Origin: Saccoglossus kowalevskii
Taxonomy: Eukaryota > Hemichordata > Enteropneusta > Harrimaniidae
Length of the DNA stretch: 64,000 nt
NCBI RefSeq assembly: GCF_000003605.2
Contig: NW_003151171.1
Span: forward strand, 1-64,000
Direction of reading: 5' to 3'
The position numbers and the translations under genes are program-made. Under the pieces are notes generated by a model. That model was not told the origin of the DNA. It did no database searches and worked only from the letters and a program-made list of their open reading frames with translations. Shown piece by piece: positions 11,281-26,139 of this stretch; within the stretch, counting starts at the first letter, position 1, and every line of letters starts with the position of its first letter.

Positions 11281-13589
11281 ATTATGGGAGAGAAATTCAT
11301 ATTTTACACAACTGAGCAGGTGTACAATGCCTTATGGGAGAGAAATTCATATTTTACACCATTGAACAGGTGTACAATGCATTATGGGAGAGAAATGCAT
11401 ATTTTACACAACTGAGCAGGTGTACAATGCATTATGGGAGAGAAATTCGTATTTAACACCACTGAGCATGTGTACAATGCATTATGGGAGAGAAATTCAT
11501 ATTTTACACCACTGAACAGGTGTACAATGCATTATGGAAGAGAAATTCATATTTTACACAACTGAGCAGGTGTACAATGCATTATGGGAAAGAAATTCAT
11601 ATTTAACACCACTGAGCAGGTGTACAATGCATTATGGGAGAGAAATTCATATTTTACACTACTGAGCAGGTGTACAATGCATTATGGGAGAGAAATTCAT
11701 ATTTAACACCACTGAGAATGTGTACAATGCATTATGGGAGAGAAATTCATATTTTACCTCACTGAACAGGTTTACAATGCATTATGGGAGAGAAATTCAT
11801 ATTTTACACTACTAAACAGGTGTACAATGCATTATGGAAGAGAAGTTCATATTTTACACCACTGAGCAGGTGTACAATGAAATATGGGAGAGAAATTCAT
11901 ATTTTACACCCCAGAGCAGGTGTACAATGCATTATGGGAGAGAAATTCATTCTTTACACCCCAGAGCAGGTGTACAATGCATTATGGGAGAGAAATTCAT
12001 ATTTTACACCCCAGAGCAGGTGTACAATGCATTATGGGAGAGAAATTCATATTTTACACCACTGAACAGGTGTACAATGCATTATGGGAGAGAAATTCAT
12101 ATTTTACACTGCTGAGCAGGTGTACAATGCATTATGGGAGAGAAATTCATATTTTACACTACTGAGCAGGTGTACAATGCATTGTGGGAGAGAAATTCAT
12201 ATTTTACACAACTGAGCAGGTGTACAATGCATTATGGGAGAGAAATTCATATTTTACACCACTAAGCAGGTGTACAATGCATTATGGGAGAGAAATTCAT
12301 ACTTTACACTACTGAGCAGGTGTACAATGCATTATGGGAGAGAAATTCATTCTTTACACCCTAGAGCAGGTGTACAGTGCATTATGGGAGAGAAGTGCAT
12401 ATTTTACATCACTGAGCAGGTGTACAATGCATTATGGGAGAGAAATTCATATTTTACACCACTGAGCAGGTGTACAATGCATTATGGGAGAGAAATTCAT
12501 ACTTTACACTACTGAGCAGGTGTACAATGCATTATGGGAGAGAAATTTATATTTTACACCACTGAGCAGGTGTACAATGCATTATGGGAGAGAAATTCAT
12601 ATTTTACACCACTGAGCAGGTGTACAATGCATTATGGGAGAGAAATTCATATTTTACAACACTGAACAGGTGTACAATGCATTATGGGAAAGAAATTCAT
12701 ATTTTACACCCCAGAGCAGGTGTACAATGCATTATGGGAGAGAAATTCATATTTTACACCACTGAACAGGTGTACAATGCATTATGGGAGAGAAATTCAT
12801 ATTTTACACCACTGAGCAGGTGTACAATGCATTATGGGAGAGAAATTCATATTTTACACAACTGAGCAGGTGTACAATGCATTATGGGAGAGAAATTCAT
12901 ATTTTACACCACTGAGCAGGTGTACAATGCATTATGGGAGAGAAATTCATACTTTACACTACTGAGCAGGTGTACAATGCATTATGGGAGAGAAATTCAT
13001 TCTTTACACCCCAGAGCAGGTGTACAATGCATTATGGGAGAGAAGTGCATATTTTACATCACTGAGCAGGTGTACAATGCATTATGGGAGAGAAATTCAT
13101 TCTTTACACCACTGAGCAGGTGTACAATGCATTATGGGAGAGAAATTCATATTTTACACCCCAGAGCAGGTGTACAATGCATTATGGGAGAGAAATTCAT
13201 ATTTTACACCACTGAACAGGTGTACAATGCTTTATGGGAGAGAAATACAAATTTAACGCCACTGAGCAGGAGTACAATGCATTATGGGAGAGAAATTCAT
13301 ATTTTACACAACTGAGCAGGTGTACAATGCATTATAGGAGAGAAATTCATATTTTACACAACTGAGCAGGTGTACAATGCATTATGGGAGAGGAATTCAT
13401 ATTTTACACAACTGAACAGGTGTACAATGCATTATGGGAGATAAATTCATATTTTACACAACTGAACAGGTGTACAATGCATTATGGGAGAGAAATTCAT
13501 ATTTTACACAACTGAGCAGGTGTACAATGCATTATGGGAGATAAATTCATATTTTACACCACTGAACAGGTGTACAATGCATTATGGGA

Positions 13590-13950
13590 GAGAAACTCCA
13601 ATTTTACACAACTGACCAGGTGTACAATGCATTAAGGCAGACAAATTCATATTTTACACAACTGACCAGGTGTACGATGCATTATGGGAGAGAAACTCAA
13701 ATTTTACACAATTGACAGGCGTACGCTGCATTATGGGAGAGAAATTCATATTTTACACTACTGATCAGGTGTACAATGCATTAAGGAAGAGAAATTCATA
13801 TTGTACACCACCGAGCAGGTGTACGATGCATTATGGGAGAGAAACTCATTCCTTACACCCCACAGCAGGCGCACCACGCATTATGAGAGAGAAATTCATA
13901 TTTTACACAACTGAACAGTATACACTGCATTATGGGAGAGAAATTCATAT
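13590..13950 (+). repeat. Most diverged internal patch of the array
   Basis: About seven monomers carry many private changes: GACCAGG twice, TTAAGGCAGAC, GTACGATGC twice, GACAGGCGTACGCTGC, CTGATCAGG, TTAAGGAAG, ATTGTACACC, ACTCATTCCTTAC, CACAGCAGGCGCACCACGC and GAACAGTATACACTGC. The 50-bp phase is nearly kept (net loss about 2 bp). CpG dinucleotides, absent from the consensus, appear several times. It could be an older remnant trapped inside the array or a poorly supported stretch of assembly. Confidence 0.75.
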
Positions 13951-15104
13951 TTTACACCACTGAACACGTGTACAATGCATTATGGGAGAGAAATGCATAT
14001 TTTACACAACTGAGCAGGTGTACAATGCATTATGGGAGAGAAATTCATATTTAACACCACTGAGCATGTGTACAATGCATTATGGGAGAGAAATTCATAT
14101 TTTACACTACTGAGCAGGTGTACAATGCATTATGGGAGAGAAATTCATATTTTACACCACTGAGTAGGTGTACAATGCATTATGTGAGAGAAATTCATAT
14201 TTTACACAACTGAGCAGGTGTACAATGCATTATGGGAGAGAAATTCATATTTTACACAACTGAGCAGGTGTACAATGCATTATGGGAGAGAAATTCATAT
14301 TTTACACCACTGAGCAGGTGTATAATGCATTATGGGAGAGAAATGTATATTTTACACCACTGAGCAGGTGTACAATGCATTATGGGAGAGAAATTCATAT
14401 TTTACATCCCCGAGCAGGTGTACAATGCATTATGGGAAAGAAATTCATATTTTACACAACTGAGCAGGTGTACAATGCATTATGGGAGAGAAATTCATAT
14501 TTTACAGAACTGAGCCGGTGTACAATGCATTATAGGAGAGAAATTCATATTTTACACTACTGAGCAGGTGTACAATGCATTATGGGAGAGAAATTCATAT
14601 TTTACACCACTGAGCAGGTGTATAATGCATTATGGGAGAGAAATTCATATTTTACACCACTGAACAGGTGTACAATGCATTATGGGAGAGAAATTCATAT
14701 TTTACACAACTGAGCAGGTGTACAATGCATTATGGGAGAGAAATTCATAATTTACCCTACTGAACAGGTGTACAGTGCATTATGGGAGAGAAATTCATAT
14801 TTTACACTACTGAGCAGGTGTACAATGCATTATGGGAGAGAAATTCATATTTTACACCACTGAGACAGGTGTACAATGCATTATGGAAGAGAAATTCATA
14901 TTTTACACAACTGAGCAGGTGTACAATGCATTATGGGAGAGAAATTCATATTTTACACAACTGAGCAGGTGTACAATGCATTATGGGAGAGAAATTCATA
15001 TTTTACACAACTGAGCAGGTGTACAATGCATTATGGGAGAGAATCTCAAATTTTACACAACTGAGCAGGTGTACAATGCATTATGGGAGAGAAATTCATA
15101 TTTA

Positions 15105-15717
15105 ACACCACTGAGCATGTGTACAATGCATTATGGGAGAGAAATTCATATTTTACACTACTGAGCAGGTGTACAATGCATTATGGGAGAGAAATTCATT
15201 CTTTACACCCCACTGCAGGTGTACAATGCATTATGGGAGAGAAATTCATATTTTACACCACTGAACAGGTGTACAATGCATTATGGGAGAGAAATTCATA
15301 TTTTACACCACTGAACAGGTGTACAATGCATTATGGGAGAGAAATTCTTATTTTACACCCCAGAGCTGGTGTACAATGCATTATGGGAGAGAAATTCATA
15401 TTTTACACTACTGAGCAGGTGTACAATGCATTATCGGAGAGAAATTCATATTTTACACAACTGAGCAGGTGTACAATGCATTATGGGAGAGAAATTCATA
15501 TTTTACACAACTGAGCAGGTGTACAATGCATTATGGGAGAGAAATTCGTATTTTGCACAACTGAGCAGGTGTACAATGCATTATGGGAGAGAAATTCATA
15601 TTTTACACCACTGAGCAGGTGTACAATGCATTATGGGAGAGAAATGCATATTTTACACCACTGAGCAGGTGTATAATGCATTATGGGAGAGAAATTCATA
15701 TTTTACACCACTGAGCA
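15105..15717 (+). repeat. 600-bp (12-monomer) exact tandem duplication, left copy
   Basis: Compared line by line with 15,705-16,317, this is identical at every base I checked, a 613-bp identity at offset 600. The shared rare markers are CACTGCAGG, TTCTTATTTTAC, GAGCTGG, TTATCGGAG, ATTCGTATTTTGC, GAAATGCAT and GTGTATAATG. Outside the block the copies differ at once (15,074, 15,104 and 15,718 against 16,318). The repeat is probably a very recent unequal exchange. Confidence 0.92.
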
Positions 15718-16317
15718 TGTGTACAATGCATTATGGGAGAGAAATTCATATTTTACACTACTGAGCAGGTGTACAATGCATTATGGGAGAGAAATTCATT
15801 CTTTACACCCCACTGCAGGTGTACAATGCATTATGGGAGAGAAATTCATATTTTACACCACTGAACAGGTGTACAATGCATTATGGGAGAGAAATTCATA
15901 TTTTACACCACTGAACAGGTGTACAATGCATTATGGGAGAGAAATTCTTATTTTACACCCCAGAGCTGGTGTACAATGCATTATGGGAGAGAAATTCATA
16001 TTTTACACTACTGAGCAGGTGTACAATGCATTATCGGAGAGAAATTCATATTTTACACAACTGAGCAGGTGTACAATGCATTATGGGAGAGAAATTCATA
16101 TTTTACACAACTGAGCAGGTGTACAATGCATTATGGGAGAGAAATTCGTATTTTGCACAACTGAGCAGGTGTACAATGCATTATGGGAGAGAAATTCATA
16201 TTTTACACCACTGAGCAGGTGTACAATGCATTATGGGAGAGAAATGCATATTTTACACCACTGAGCAGGTGTATAATGCATTATGGGAGAGAAATTCATA
16301 TTTTACACCACTGAGCA
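15705..16317 (+). repeat. 600-bp (12-monomer) exact tandem duplication, right copy
   Basis: This is the right-hand copy of the 12-monomer block starting at 15,105. It directly abuts the left copy, and the identity overlaps the junction by about 13 bp. An assembly artefact that inserts one extra block would look the same, so read depth is the deciding test. Confidence 0.92.
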
Positions 16318-19300
16318 GGTGTACAATGCATTATGGGAGAGAAATTCATATTTTACACTACTGAGCAGGTGTACAATGCATTATGGGAGAGAAATTCATA
16401 TTTTACACCATTGAACAGGTGTACAATGCATTATGGGAGAGAAATTCATATTTTACACCACTGAGCAGGTGTACAATGCATTATGGGAGAGAAATTCATA
16501 TTTTACACAACTGAGCAGGTGTACAATGCATTATGGGAGAGAAATTCATATTTTACACAACTGAGCAGGTGTACAATGCATTATGGGAGAGAAATTCATA
16601 TTTTACACTACTGAACAGGTGTACAATGCATTATGGGAGAGAAATTCATATTTTACACCACTGAACAGGTGTACAATGCATTATGGGAGAGAAATTCTTA
16701 TTTTACACCTCAGAGCAGGTGTACAATGCATTATGGGAGAGAAATTCATATTTTACACTACTGAACAGGTGTACAATGCATTATGAAAGAGAAATTCATA
16801 TTTTACACTACTGAACAGGTGTACAATGCATTATGGGAGAGAAATTCATATTTTACACTACTGAGCAGGTGTACAATGCATTATGGGAGAGAAATTCATA
16901 ATTTACCCTACTGAACAGGTGTACAATGCATTATGGAAGAGAAATTCATATTCTACACAACTGAGCAGGCGTACAATGCATTATGGGAAAGAAATTCATA
17001 TTTAACACCACTGAGCAGGTGTACAATGCATTATGGGAGAGAAATTCATACTTTACACTACTGAGCAGGTGTACAATGCATTATGGGAGAGAAATTCATA
17101 TTTTACACAACTGAGCATGAGTACAATGCATTATGGAGAGAAATTCATATTTTACACAACTGAGCAGGTGTACAATGTATTATGGGAGAGAAATTCATAT
17201 TTTACACAACTGAGCAGGTGTACAATGCATTATGGGAGAGAAACTCAAATTTTACAAAACTGAGCAGGTGTACAATGCATTATGGGAGAGAAATTCATAT
17301 TTTACACCACCGAGCAGGTGTACAATGCATTATGGGAGAGAAATTCATTCTTTACATCCCAGAGCAGGTGTACAATGCATTATGGGAGAGAAATTCATAT
17401 TTTACACAAATGAGCAGGTGTACAATGCATTATGGGAGAGAAATTCATACTTTACACCACTGAGCAGGTGTACAATGCATTATGGAAGAGAAATTCATAT
17501 TTTACACAACTGAGCAGGTGTACAATGCATTATTACAGAGAAATTCATATTTTACACAACTGAGCAGGTGTACAATGCATTATGGGGGAGAAATTCATAT
17601 TTTACACCACTGAACAGGTGTACAATGCATTATGGGAGAGAAATTCATATTTTACACAACTGAGCAGATGTACAATGCATTATGGAAGGGAAATTCATAT
17701 TTTACACAACTGAGCACGTGTACAATGCATTATGGGAGAGAAATTCATATTTTACACAACTGAGCAGGTGTACAATGCATTATGGGAGAGAAATTCATAT
17801 TTTACACCACTGAACAGGTGTACAATGCATTATGGGAGAGAAATTCATATTTTACACTACTGAGCAGGTGTACAATGCATTATGGAAGAGAAGTTCATAT
17901 TTTACACCACTGAGCAGGTGTACAATGCATTATGGGAGAGAAATTCATATTTTACACCACTGAGCAGGTGTACAATGCATTATGGGAGAGAAATGCATAT
18001 TTTACATTACTGAGCAGGTGTACAATGCATTATGGGAGAGAAATTCATATTTTACACAACTGAGCAGGTGTACAATGCATTATGGAAGAGAAGTTCATAT
18101 TTTACACCACTGAGCAGGTGTACAATGCATTATGGAAGAGAAATTCATATTTTACACAACTGAACAGGAGTACAATGCATTATGGAAGAGAAATTCATAT
18201 TTTACACAACTGAACAGGTGTACAATGCATTATGGGAGAGAAATTCATATTTTACACAACTGAACAGGTGTACAATGCATTACGGGAGATAAATTCATAC
18301 TTTACACTACTGAGCAGGTGTACAATGCATTATGGGAGAGAAATTCATATTTTACACAACTGAACAGGTGTACAATGCATTATGGGAGAGAAATTCATAT
18401 TTTACACAACTGAGCAGGTGTACAATGCATTATGGGAGAGAAATTCATATTTTACACAACTGAGCAGGTGTACAATGCATTATGGAAGAGAAATTCATAT
18501 TTTACACCACTGAGCAGGTGTACAATGCATTATGGGAGAGAAATTCATACTTTACACCACTGAACAGGTGTACAATGCATTATGGAAGAGAAATTCATAT
18601 TTTACACAACTGAACAGGTGTACAATGCATTATGGGAGAGAAATTCATATTTTACACTACTGAACAGGTGTACAATGCATTATGGGAGAGAAATTCATAT
18701 TTTACACCACTGAACAGGTGTACAATGCATTATGGGAGAGAAATTCATACTTTACACTACTGAGCAGGTGTACAATGCATTATGGAAGAGAGGAATTCAT
18801 ATTTTACACAACTGAGCAGGTGTACAATGCATTATGGGAGATAAATTCATATTTTACACAACTGAACAGGTGTACAATGCATTATGGGAGAGAAATTCAT
18901 ATTTTACACAACTGAGCAGGTGTACAATGCATTATGGGAGATAAATTCATATTTTTACACCACTGAACAGGTGTACAATGCATTATGGGAGAGAAATTCA
19001 TATTTTACACCTCTGAACAGGTGTACAATGCATTATGGGAGAGAAATTCATATTTTACACCACTGAACAGGTGTACAATGCATTATGGGAGAGAAGTTCA
19101 TATTTTACACCTCTGAACAGGTGTACAATGCATTATGGGAGAGAAATTCATATTTTACACCTCTGAACAGGTGTACAATGCATTATGGGAGAGAAATTCA
19201 TATTTTACACAACTGAACAGGTGTACAATGCATTATGGGAGAGAAATTCATACTTTACACTACTGAGCAGGTGTACAATGCATTATGGGAGAGAAATTCA

Positions 19301-20390
19301 TATTTTACACAACTGAGCAGGTGTACAATGCATTATGGGAGAGAAATTCATATTTTACACCACTTAGCAGGTGTACAATGCATTATGGGAGAGAAATTCA
19401 TACTTTACACTACTGAGCAGGTGTACAATGCATTATGGGAGAGAAATTCATATTTTACACAACTGAGCAGGTGTACAATGCATTATGGGAGAGAAATTCA
19501 TATTTTACACCACTGAGCAGGTGTACAATGCATTATGGGAGAGAAATTCATATTTTACACTACTGAGCAGGTGTACAATGCATTATGGGAGAGAAATTCA
19601 TATTTTACACCACTGAACAGGTGTACAATGCATTATGGGAGAGAAATTCATATTTTACACCACTGAGCAGGTGTACAATGCATTATGGGAGAGAAATTCA
19701 TATTTTACACAACTGAGCAGGTGTACAATGCATTATGGGAGAGAAATTCATATTTTACACTACTGAACAGGTGTACAATGCATTATGGGAGAGAAATTCA
19801 TATTTTACACCACTGTGCAGGTGTACAATGCATTATGGGAGAGAAATTCATATTTTACACAACTGAGCAGGTGTACAATGCATTATGGGAGATAAATTCA
19901 TATTTTACACCACTGAACAGGTGTACAATGCATTATGGGAGAGAAATTCATATTTTACACAACTGAGCAGGTGTACAATGCATTATGGGAGAGAAATTCA
20001 TATTTTACACAACTGAACAGGTGTACAATGCATTATGGGAGATAAATTCATATTTTACACAACTGAACAGGTGTACAATGCATTATGGGAGAGAAATTCA
20101 TATTTTACACAACTGAGCAGGTGTACAATGCATTATGGGAGAGAAATTCATATTTTACACTACTGAGCAGGAGTACAATGCATTATATGAGAGAAATTCA
20201 TATTTTACACCACTGAACAGGTGTACAATGCATTATGGGAGAGAAATTCATACTTTACACCACTGAGCAGGTGTACAATGCATTATGGGAGAGAAACTCA
20301 AATTTTACACAACTGAGCAGGTGTACAATGCATTATGGGAGAGAAATTCATATTTTACACTACTGAACAGGTGTACAATGCATTATGGGA

Positions 20391-20690
20391 GAGAAATTCA
20401 TATTTTACACCACTGTGCAGGTGTACAATGCATTATGGGAGAGAAATTCATTCTTTACACACCAGAGCAGGTGTACAATTCATTATGGGAGAGAAGTGCA
20501 TATTTTACACCACTGAGCAGGTGTACAATGCATTATGGGAGAGAAATTCATATTTTACACCCCAGAGCAGGTGTACAATGCATTATGGGAAAGAAATTGA
20601 TATTTTACACCACTGAACAGGTGTACAATGCATTATGGGAGAGAAATTCATATTTTACACCAGTGAGCATGTGTACAATGCATTATGGGA
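20391..20690 (+). repeat. Six-monomer cassette with GTGTACAATTCATT, matching 45.4 and 45.8 kb
   Basis: The order TTCATTCTTTAC, CAGAGCAG with ACAATTCATT, GAAGTGCAT, canonical, CCCCAGAG, GGGAAAGAAATT and GAACAGG matches 45,391-45,690 at an offset of exactly 25,000 bp (500 monomers by sequence phase). It also matches a further copy 450 bp to the right of that. A related run lies at 62,711-63,010. Confidence 0.75.
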
Positions 20691-20889
20691 GAGAAATTCA
20701 TATTTTACACCACTGAACTGGTGTACAATGCATTATGGGAGAGAAATTCATATTTTACACAACTGAGCTGGTGTACAATGCATTATGGGAGAGAAATTCA
20801 TATTTTACAACACTGAACAGGTGTACAATGCATTATGGGAGAGAAATTCATATTTTACAACCCAGAGCAGGTGTACAATGCATTATGGG

Positions 20890-21520
20890 AGAGAAATTCA
20901 TACTTTACACAACTGAGCAAGTGTACAATGCATTATGGGAAAGAACTACAAATTTAAAACCACTGAGCAGGTGTACAATGCATTATGGGAGAGAAATTCA
21001 TATTTTACACTACTGAACAGGTGTACAATGCATTATGGGAGAGAAATTCATACTTTACACCCCAGAGCAGGTGTACAATGCATTATGGAAGAGAAATTCA
21101 TATTTTACACCACTGAACATGTGTACAATGCATTATGGGAGAGAAATTCATATTTTACACCCCAGAGCAGGTGTACAATGCATTATGGGAAAGAAATTCA
21201 TATTTTACACTACTAAACAGGTGTACAATGCATTATGGAAGAGAAGTTCATATTTTACACCACTGAGCAGGTGTACAATGAATTACGGGAGAGAAATTAA
21301 TATTTTACACCCCAGAGCAGGTGTACAATGCATTATGGGAGAGAAATTCATTCTTTACACCCCAGAGCAGGTGTACAATGCATTATGGGAGAGAAATTCA
21401 TATTTTACACCACTGAACAGGTGTACAATGCATTATGGGAGAGAAATTCATATTTTACACCACTGAGCAGGTGTACAATGCATTGTGGGAGAGAAATTCA
21501 TATTTCACACCACTGAGCAG
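20890..21520 (+). repeat. Segment duplicated at +5,250 bp (105 monomers), left copy
   Basis: The run includes GAACTACAAATTTAAAACC, GAACATG, TACTAAACAGG, GGAAGAGAAGTTC, ACAATGAATTACGGG and CATTGTGGG with ATATTTCACAC, all in the same order at 26,140-26,770. By eye there are only a handful of differences (near 20,920, 21,300, 21,402 and 21,455). Related but less similar runs with ACTACAAATTTAAC occur near 30,040, 47,745, 48,590 and 63,640. Confidence 0.85.
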
Positions 21521-23881
21521 GTGTACAATGCATTATGGGAGAGAAATTCATATTTTACATCACTGAACAGGTGTACAATGCATTATGGGAGAGAAATTCA
21601 TTCTTTACACCCCAGAGCAGGTGTACAATGCATTATGGGAGAGAAGTGCATATTTTACATCACTGAGCAGGTGTACAATGCATTATGGGAGAGAAATTCA
21701 TTCTTTACACCACTGAGCAGGTGTACAATGCATTATGGGAGAGAAATTCATACTTTACACTACTGAGCAGGTGTACAATGCATTATGGAAGAGAAATTCA
21801 TATTTTACACCACTGAGCAGGTGTACAATGCATTATGGGAGAGAAATTCATATTTTACACTACTGAGCAGGTGTACAATGCATTATGGGAGAGAAATTCA
21901 TATTTTACACAACTGAGCAGGTGTACAATGCATTATGGGAGAGAAATTCATATTTTACACAACTGAGCAGGTGTACAATGCATTATGGGAGAGAAATTCA
22001 TATTTTACACAACTGAACAGGTGTACAATGCATTATGGGAGAGAAATTCATATTTTACACCACTGAATAGGTGTACAATGCTTTATGGGAGAGAAATTCA
22101 TATTTTACACCACTGAACAGGTGTACAATGCATTATGGGAGAGAAATTCATATTTTACACTACTGAACAGGTGTACAATGCATTATGGGAGAGAAATTCA
22201 TATTTTACACCACTGAACAGGTGTACAATGCATTATGGGAGAGAAATTCATATTTTACACAACTGAGCTAGTGTACAATGCATTACGGGAGAGAAATTCA
22301 TATTTTACAACACTGAACAGGTGTACAATGCATTATGGGAAAGAAATTCATATTTTACACCCCAGAGCAGGTGTACAATGCATTATGGGAGAGAAATTCA
22401 TATTTTACACCACTGAACAGGTGTACAATGCATTATTGGAGAGAAATTCATATTTTACACTACTGAGTAGGTGTACAATGCATTATGGGAGAGAAATTCA
22501 TATTTTACACTACTGAGCAGGTGTACAATGCATTATGGGAGAGAAATTCATATTTTACACAACTGAGCAGGTGTACAATGCATTATGGGAGAGAAATTCA
22601 TATTTTACACCACTGAGCAGGTGTACAATGCATTATGGGAGAGAAATTCATACTTTACACTACTGAGCAGGTGTACAATGCATTATGGGAGAGAAATTCA
22701 TTCTTTACACCCCAGAGCAGGTGTACAATGCATTATGGGAGAGAAGTGCATATTTTACATCACTGAGCAGGTGTACAATGCATTATGGGAGAGAAATTCA
22801 TTCTTTACACCACTGAGCAGGTGTACAATGCATTATGGGAGAGAAATTCATTCTTTACATCCCAGAGCAGGTGTACAATGCATTATGGGAGAGAAATTCA
22901 TATTTTACACAAATGAGCAGGTGTACAATGCATTATGGGAGAGAAATTCATACTTTACACCACTGAGCAGGTGTACAATGCATTATGGGAGAGAAATTCA
23001 TATTTTACACAACTGAGCAGGTGTACAATGCATTATGGGAGAGAAATTCATATTTTACACCACTGAGCAGGTGTACAATGCATTATGGGAGAGAACTTCA
23101 TATTTTACACTACTGAGCAGGTGTACAATGCATTATGGGAGAGAAATTCATATTTTACACTACTGAACAGGTGTACAATGCATTATGGGAGAGAAATTCA
23201 TATTTTACACCACTGAGCAGGTGTACAATGCATTATGGGAGAGAAATTCATATTTTACACCCCTGAACAGGTGTACAATGCATTATGGGAAAGAAATTCA
23301 TATTTTACACCACTGAACAGGTGTACAATGCATTATGGGAGAGAAATTCATATTTTACACTACTGAGCAGGTGTACAATGCATTATGGGAGAGAAATTCA
23401 TATTTTACACCACTGAACAGGTGTACAATGCATTATGGGAGAGAAATTCATATTTTACACCACTGAGCAGGTGTACAATGCATTATGGGAGAGAAATTCA
23501 TATTTTACACTACTGAGCAGGTGTACAATGCATTATGGGAGAGAAATTCATATTTTACATCACTGAACAGGTGTACAATGCATTATGGTAGAGAAATTCA
23601 TATTTTACACCACTGAACAGGTGTACAATGCATTATGGAAGAGAAATTCTTATTTTACACCCCAGAGCAGGTGTACAATGCATTATGGGAGAGAAATTCA
23701 TATTTTACACTACTGAACAGGTGTACAATGCATTATGGGAGAGAAATTCATATTTTACACTACTGAACAGGTGTACAATGCATTATGGGAGAGAAATTCA
23801 TACTTTACACTACTGAACAGGTGTACAATGCATTATGGGAGAGAAATTCATATTTTACACTACTGAGCAGGTGTACAATGA

Positions 23882-24700
23882 ATTATGGGAGAGAAATTCA
23901 TATTTTACACCCCAGAGCAGGTGTACAATGCATTATGGGAGAGAAATTCATATTTTACACAACTGAGCAGGTGTACAATGCATTATGGGAGAGAAATTCA
24001 TATTTTACACTACTGAATAGGTGTACAATGCATTATGGGAGAGAAATTCATATTTTACACCACTGAGCAGGTGTACAATGCATTGTGGGAGAGAAATTCA
24101 TATTTTACACAACTGAGCAGGTGTACAATGCATTATGGGAGAGATATTCATATTTTACACTATTGAACAGGTGTACAATGCATTATGGGAGAGAAATTCA
24201 TATTTTACACCACTGAACAGGTGTACAATGCATTATGGAAGACAAATTCATATTTTTCACAACTGAGCAGGTGTACAATGCATTATGAGAGAGAAACTCA
24301 AATTTTACACAACTGAGCAGGTGTACAATGCATTATGGGAGAGAAATTCATATTTTACACAACTGAGCAGGTGTACAATGCATTATGGGAGAGAAATTCA
24401 TATTTTACACTACTGAACAGGTGTACAATGCATTACGGGAGAGAAATTCATATTTAACACCACTGAGCAGGTGTACAATGCATTATGGGAGAGAAATTCA
24501 TATTTTACACTACTGAGCAGGTGTACAATGCATTATGGGAGAGAAATTCATATTTTACGCAACTGAGCAGGTGTACAATGCATTATGGGAGAGAAATTCA
24601 TATTTTACCTCACTGAACAGGTGTACAATGCATTATGGTAGAGAAATTCATATTTTACACCACTGAACAGGTGTACAATGCATTATGGAAGAGAAATTCA
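23882..24700 (+). repeat. Block present three times (23.9, 37.1 and 46.7 kb), copy 1
   Basis: Markers in order are GAATAGG, CATTGTGGG, GAGATATTC with TATTGAAC, GGAAGACAAATTC, ATGAGAGAGAAACTC, CATTACGGG, TTTAACACC, TTACCTCACTG and TTATGGTAG. From 23,882 to 24,454 it matches 46,732-47,304 at offset 22,850 with a single difference seen (ATTTTTCAC at 24,251). The copy at about 37,100-37,800 shares most markers but lacks the CATTGTGGG and GATATTC changes and one monomer. Confidence 0.85.
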
Positions 24701-26139
24701 TAATTTACCCTACTGAACAGGTGTACAATGCATTATGGGAGAGAAATTCATATTTTACACTACTGAACAGGTGTACAATGCATTATGGGAGAGAAATTCA
24801 TATTTTACACTACTGAACAGGTGTACAATGCATTATGGGAGAGAAATGCATATTTTACACAACTGAGCAGGTGTACAATGCATTATGGGAGAGAAATTCA
24901 TATTTAACACCACTGAGCATGTGTACAATGCATTATGGGAGAGAAATTCATATTTTACACAAATGAGCAGGTGTACAATGCATTATGGGAGAGAAATGCA
25001 TATTTTACACAAATGAGCAGGTGTACAATGCATTATGGGAGAGAAATTCATATTTTACACTACTGAGCAGGTGTACAATGCATTATGGGAGAGAAATTCA
25101 TATTTTACACAAATGAGCAGGTGTACAATGCATTATGGGAAAGAAATTCATATTTTACACCATTGAACATGTGTACAATGCATTATGGGAGAGAAATGCA
25201 TATTTTACACAACTGAGCAGGTGTACAATGCATTATGGGAGAGAAATTCATATTTAACACCACTGAGCATGTGTACAATGCATTATGGGAGAGAAATTCA
25301 TATTTTACACTACTGAGCAGGTGTACAATGCATTATGGGAGAGAAATTCATATTTTACACAACTGAGCAGGTGTACAATGCATTATGGGAGAGAAATTCA
25401 TATTTTACACCACTGAACAGGTGTACAATGCATTATGGAAGAGAAATTCATAATTTACACAACTGAGCAGGTGTTCAATGCATTATGGGAAAGAAATTCA
25501 TATTTAACACCACTGAGCAGGTGTACAATGCATTATGGGAGAGAAATTCATATTTTACACTACTGAGCAGGTGTACAATGCATTATGGGAGAGAAATTCA
25601 TATTTTACACAACTGAGCAGGTGTACAATGCATTATGGGAGAGAAATTCATATTTTACCTCACTGAACAGGTGTACAATGCATTATGGTAGAGAAATTCA
25701 TATTTGACACCACTGAACAGGTGTACAATGCATTATGGAAGAGAAATTCTTATTTTACACCCCAGAGCAGGTGTACAATGCATTATGGGAGAGAAATTCA
25801 TATTTTACACTACTGAACAGGTGTACAATGCATTATGGGAGAGAAATTCATATTTTACACTACTGAACAGGTGTACAATGCATTATGGGAGGGAAATCCA
25901 TACTTTACACTACTGAACAGGTGTACAATGCATTATGGGAGAGAAATTCATATTTTACACTACTGAGCAGGTGTACAATGCATTATGGGAGAGAAATTCA
26001 TAATTTACCCTACTGAACAGGTGTACAGTGCATTATGGGAGAGAAATTCATATTTTACACTACTGAACAGGTGTACAATGCATTATGGGAGAGAAATTCA
26101 TATTTTACACTACTGAACAGGTGTACAATGCATTATGGG

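Noticed and set aside
13385-13400. GGAATTC (EcoRI-containing) monomers as inserted foreign sequence
   Set aside because: It is a single A-to-G change in GAGAAATTC and recurs near 43,992, 44,242 and 51,641, so it is a shared satellite variant.
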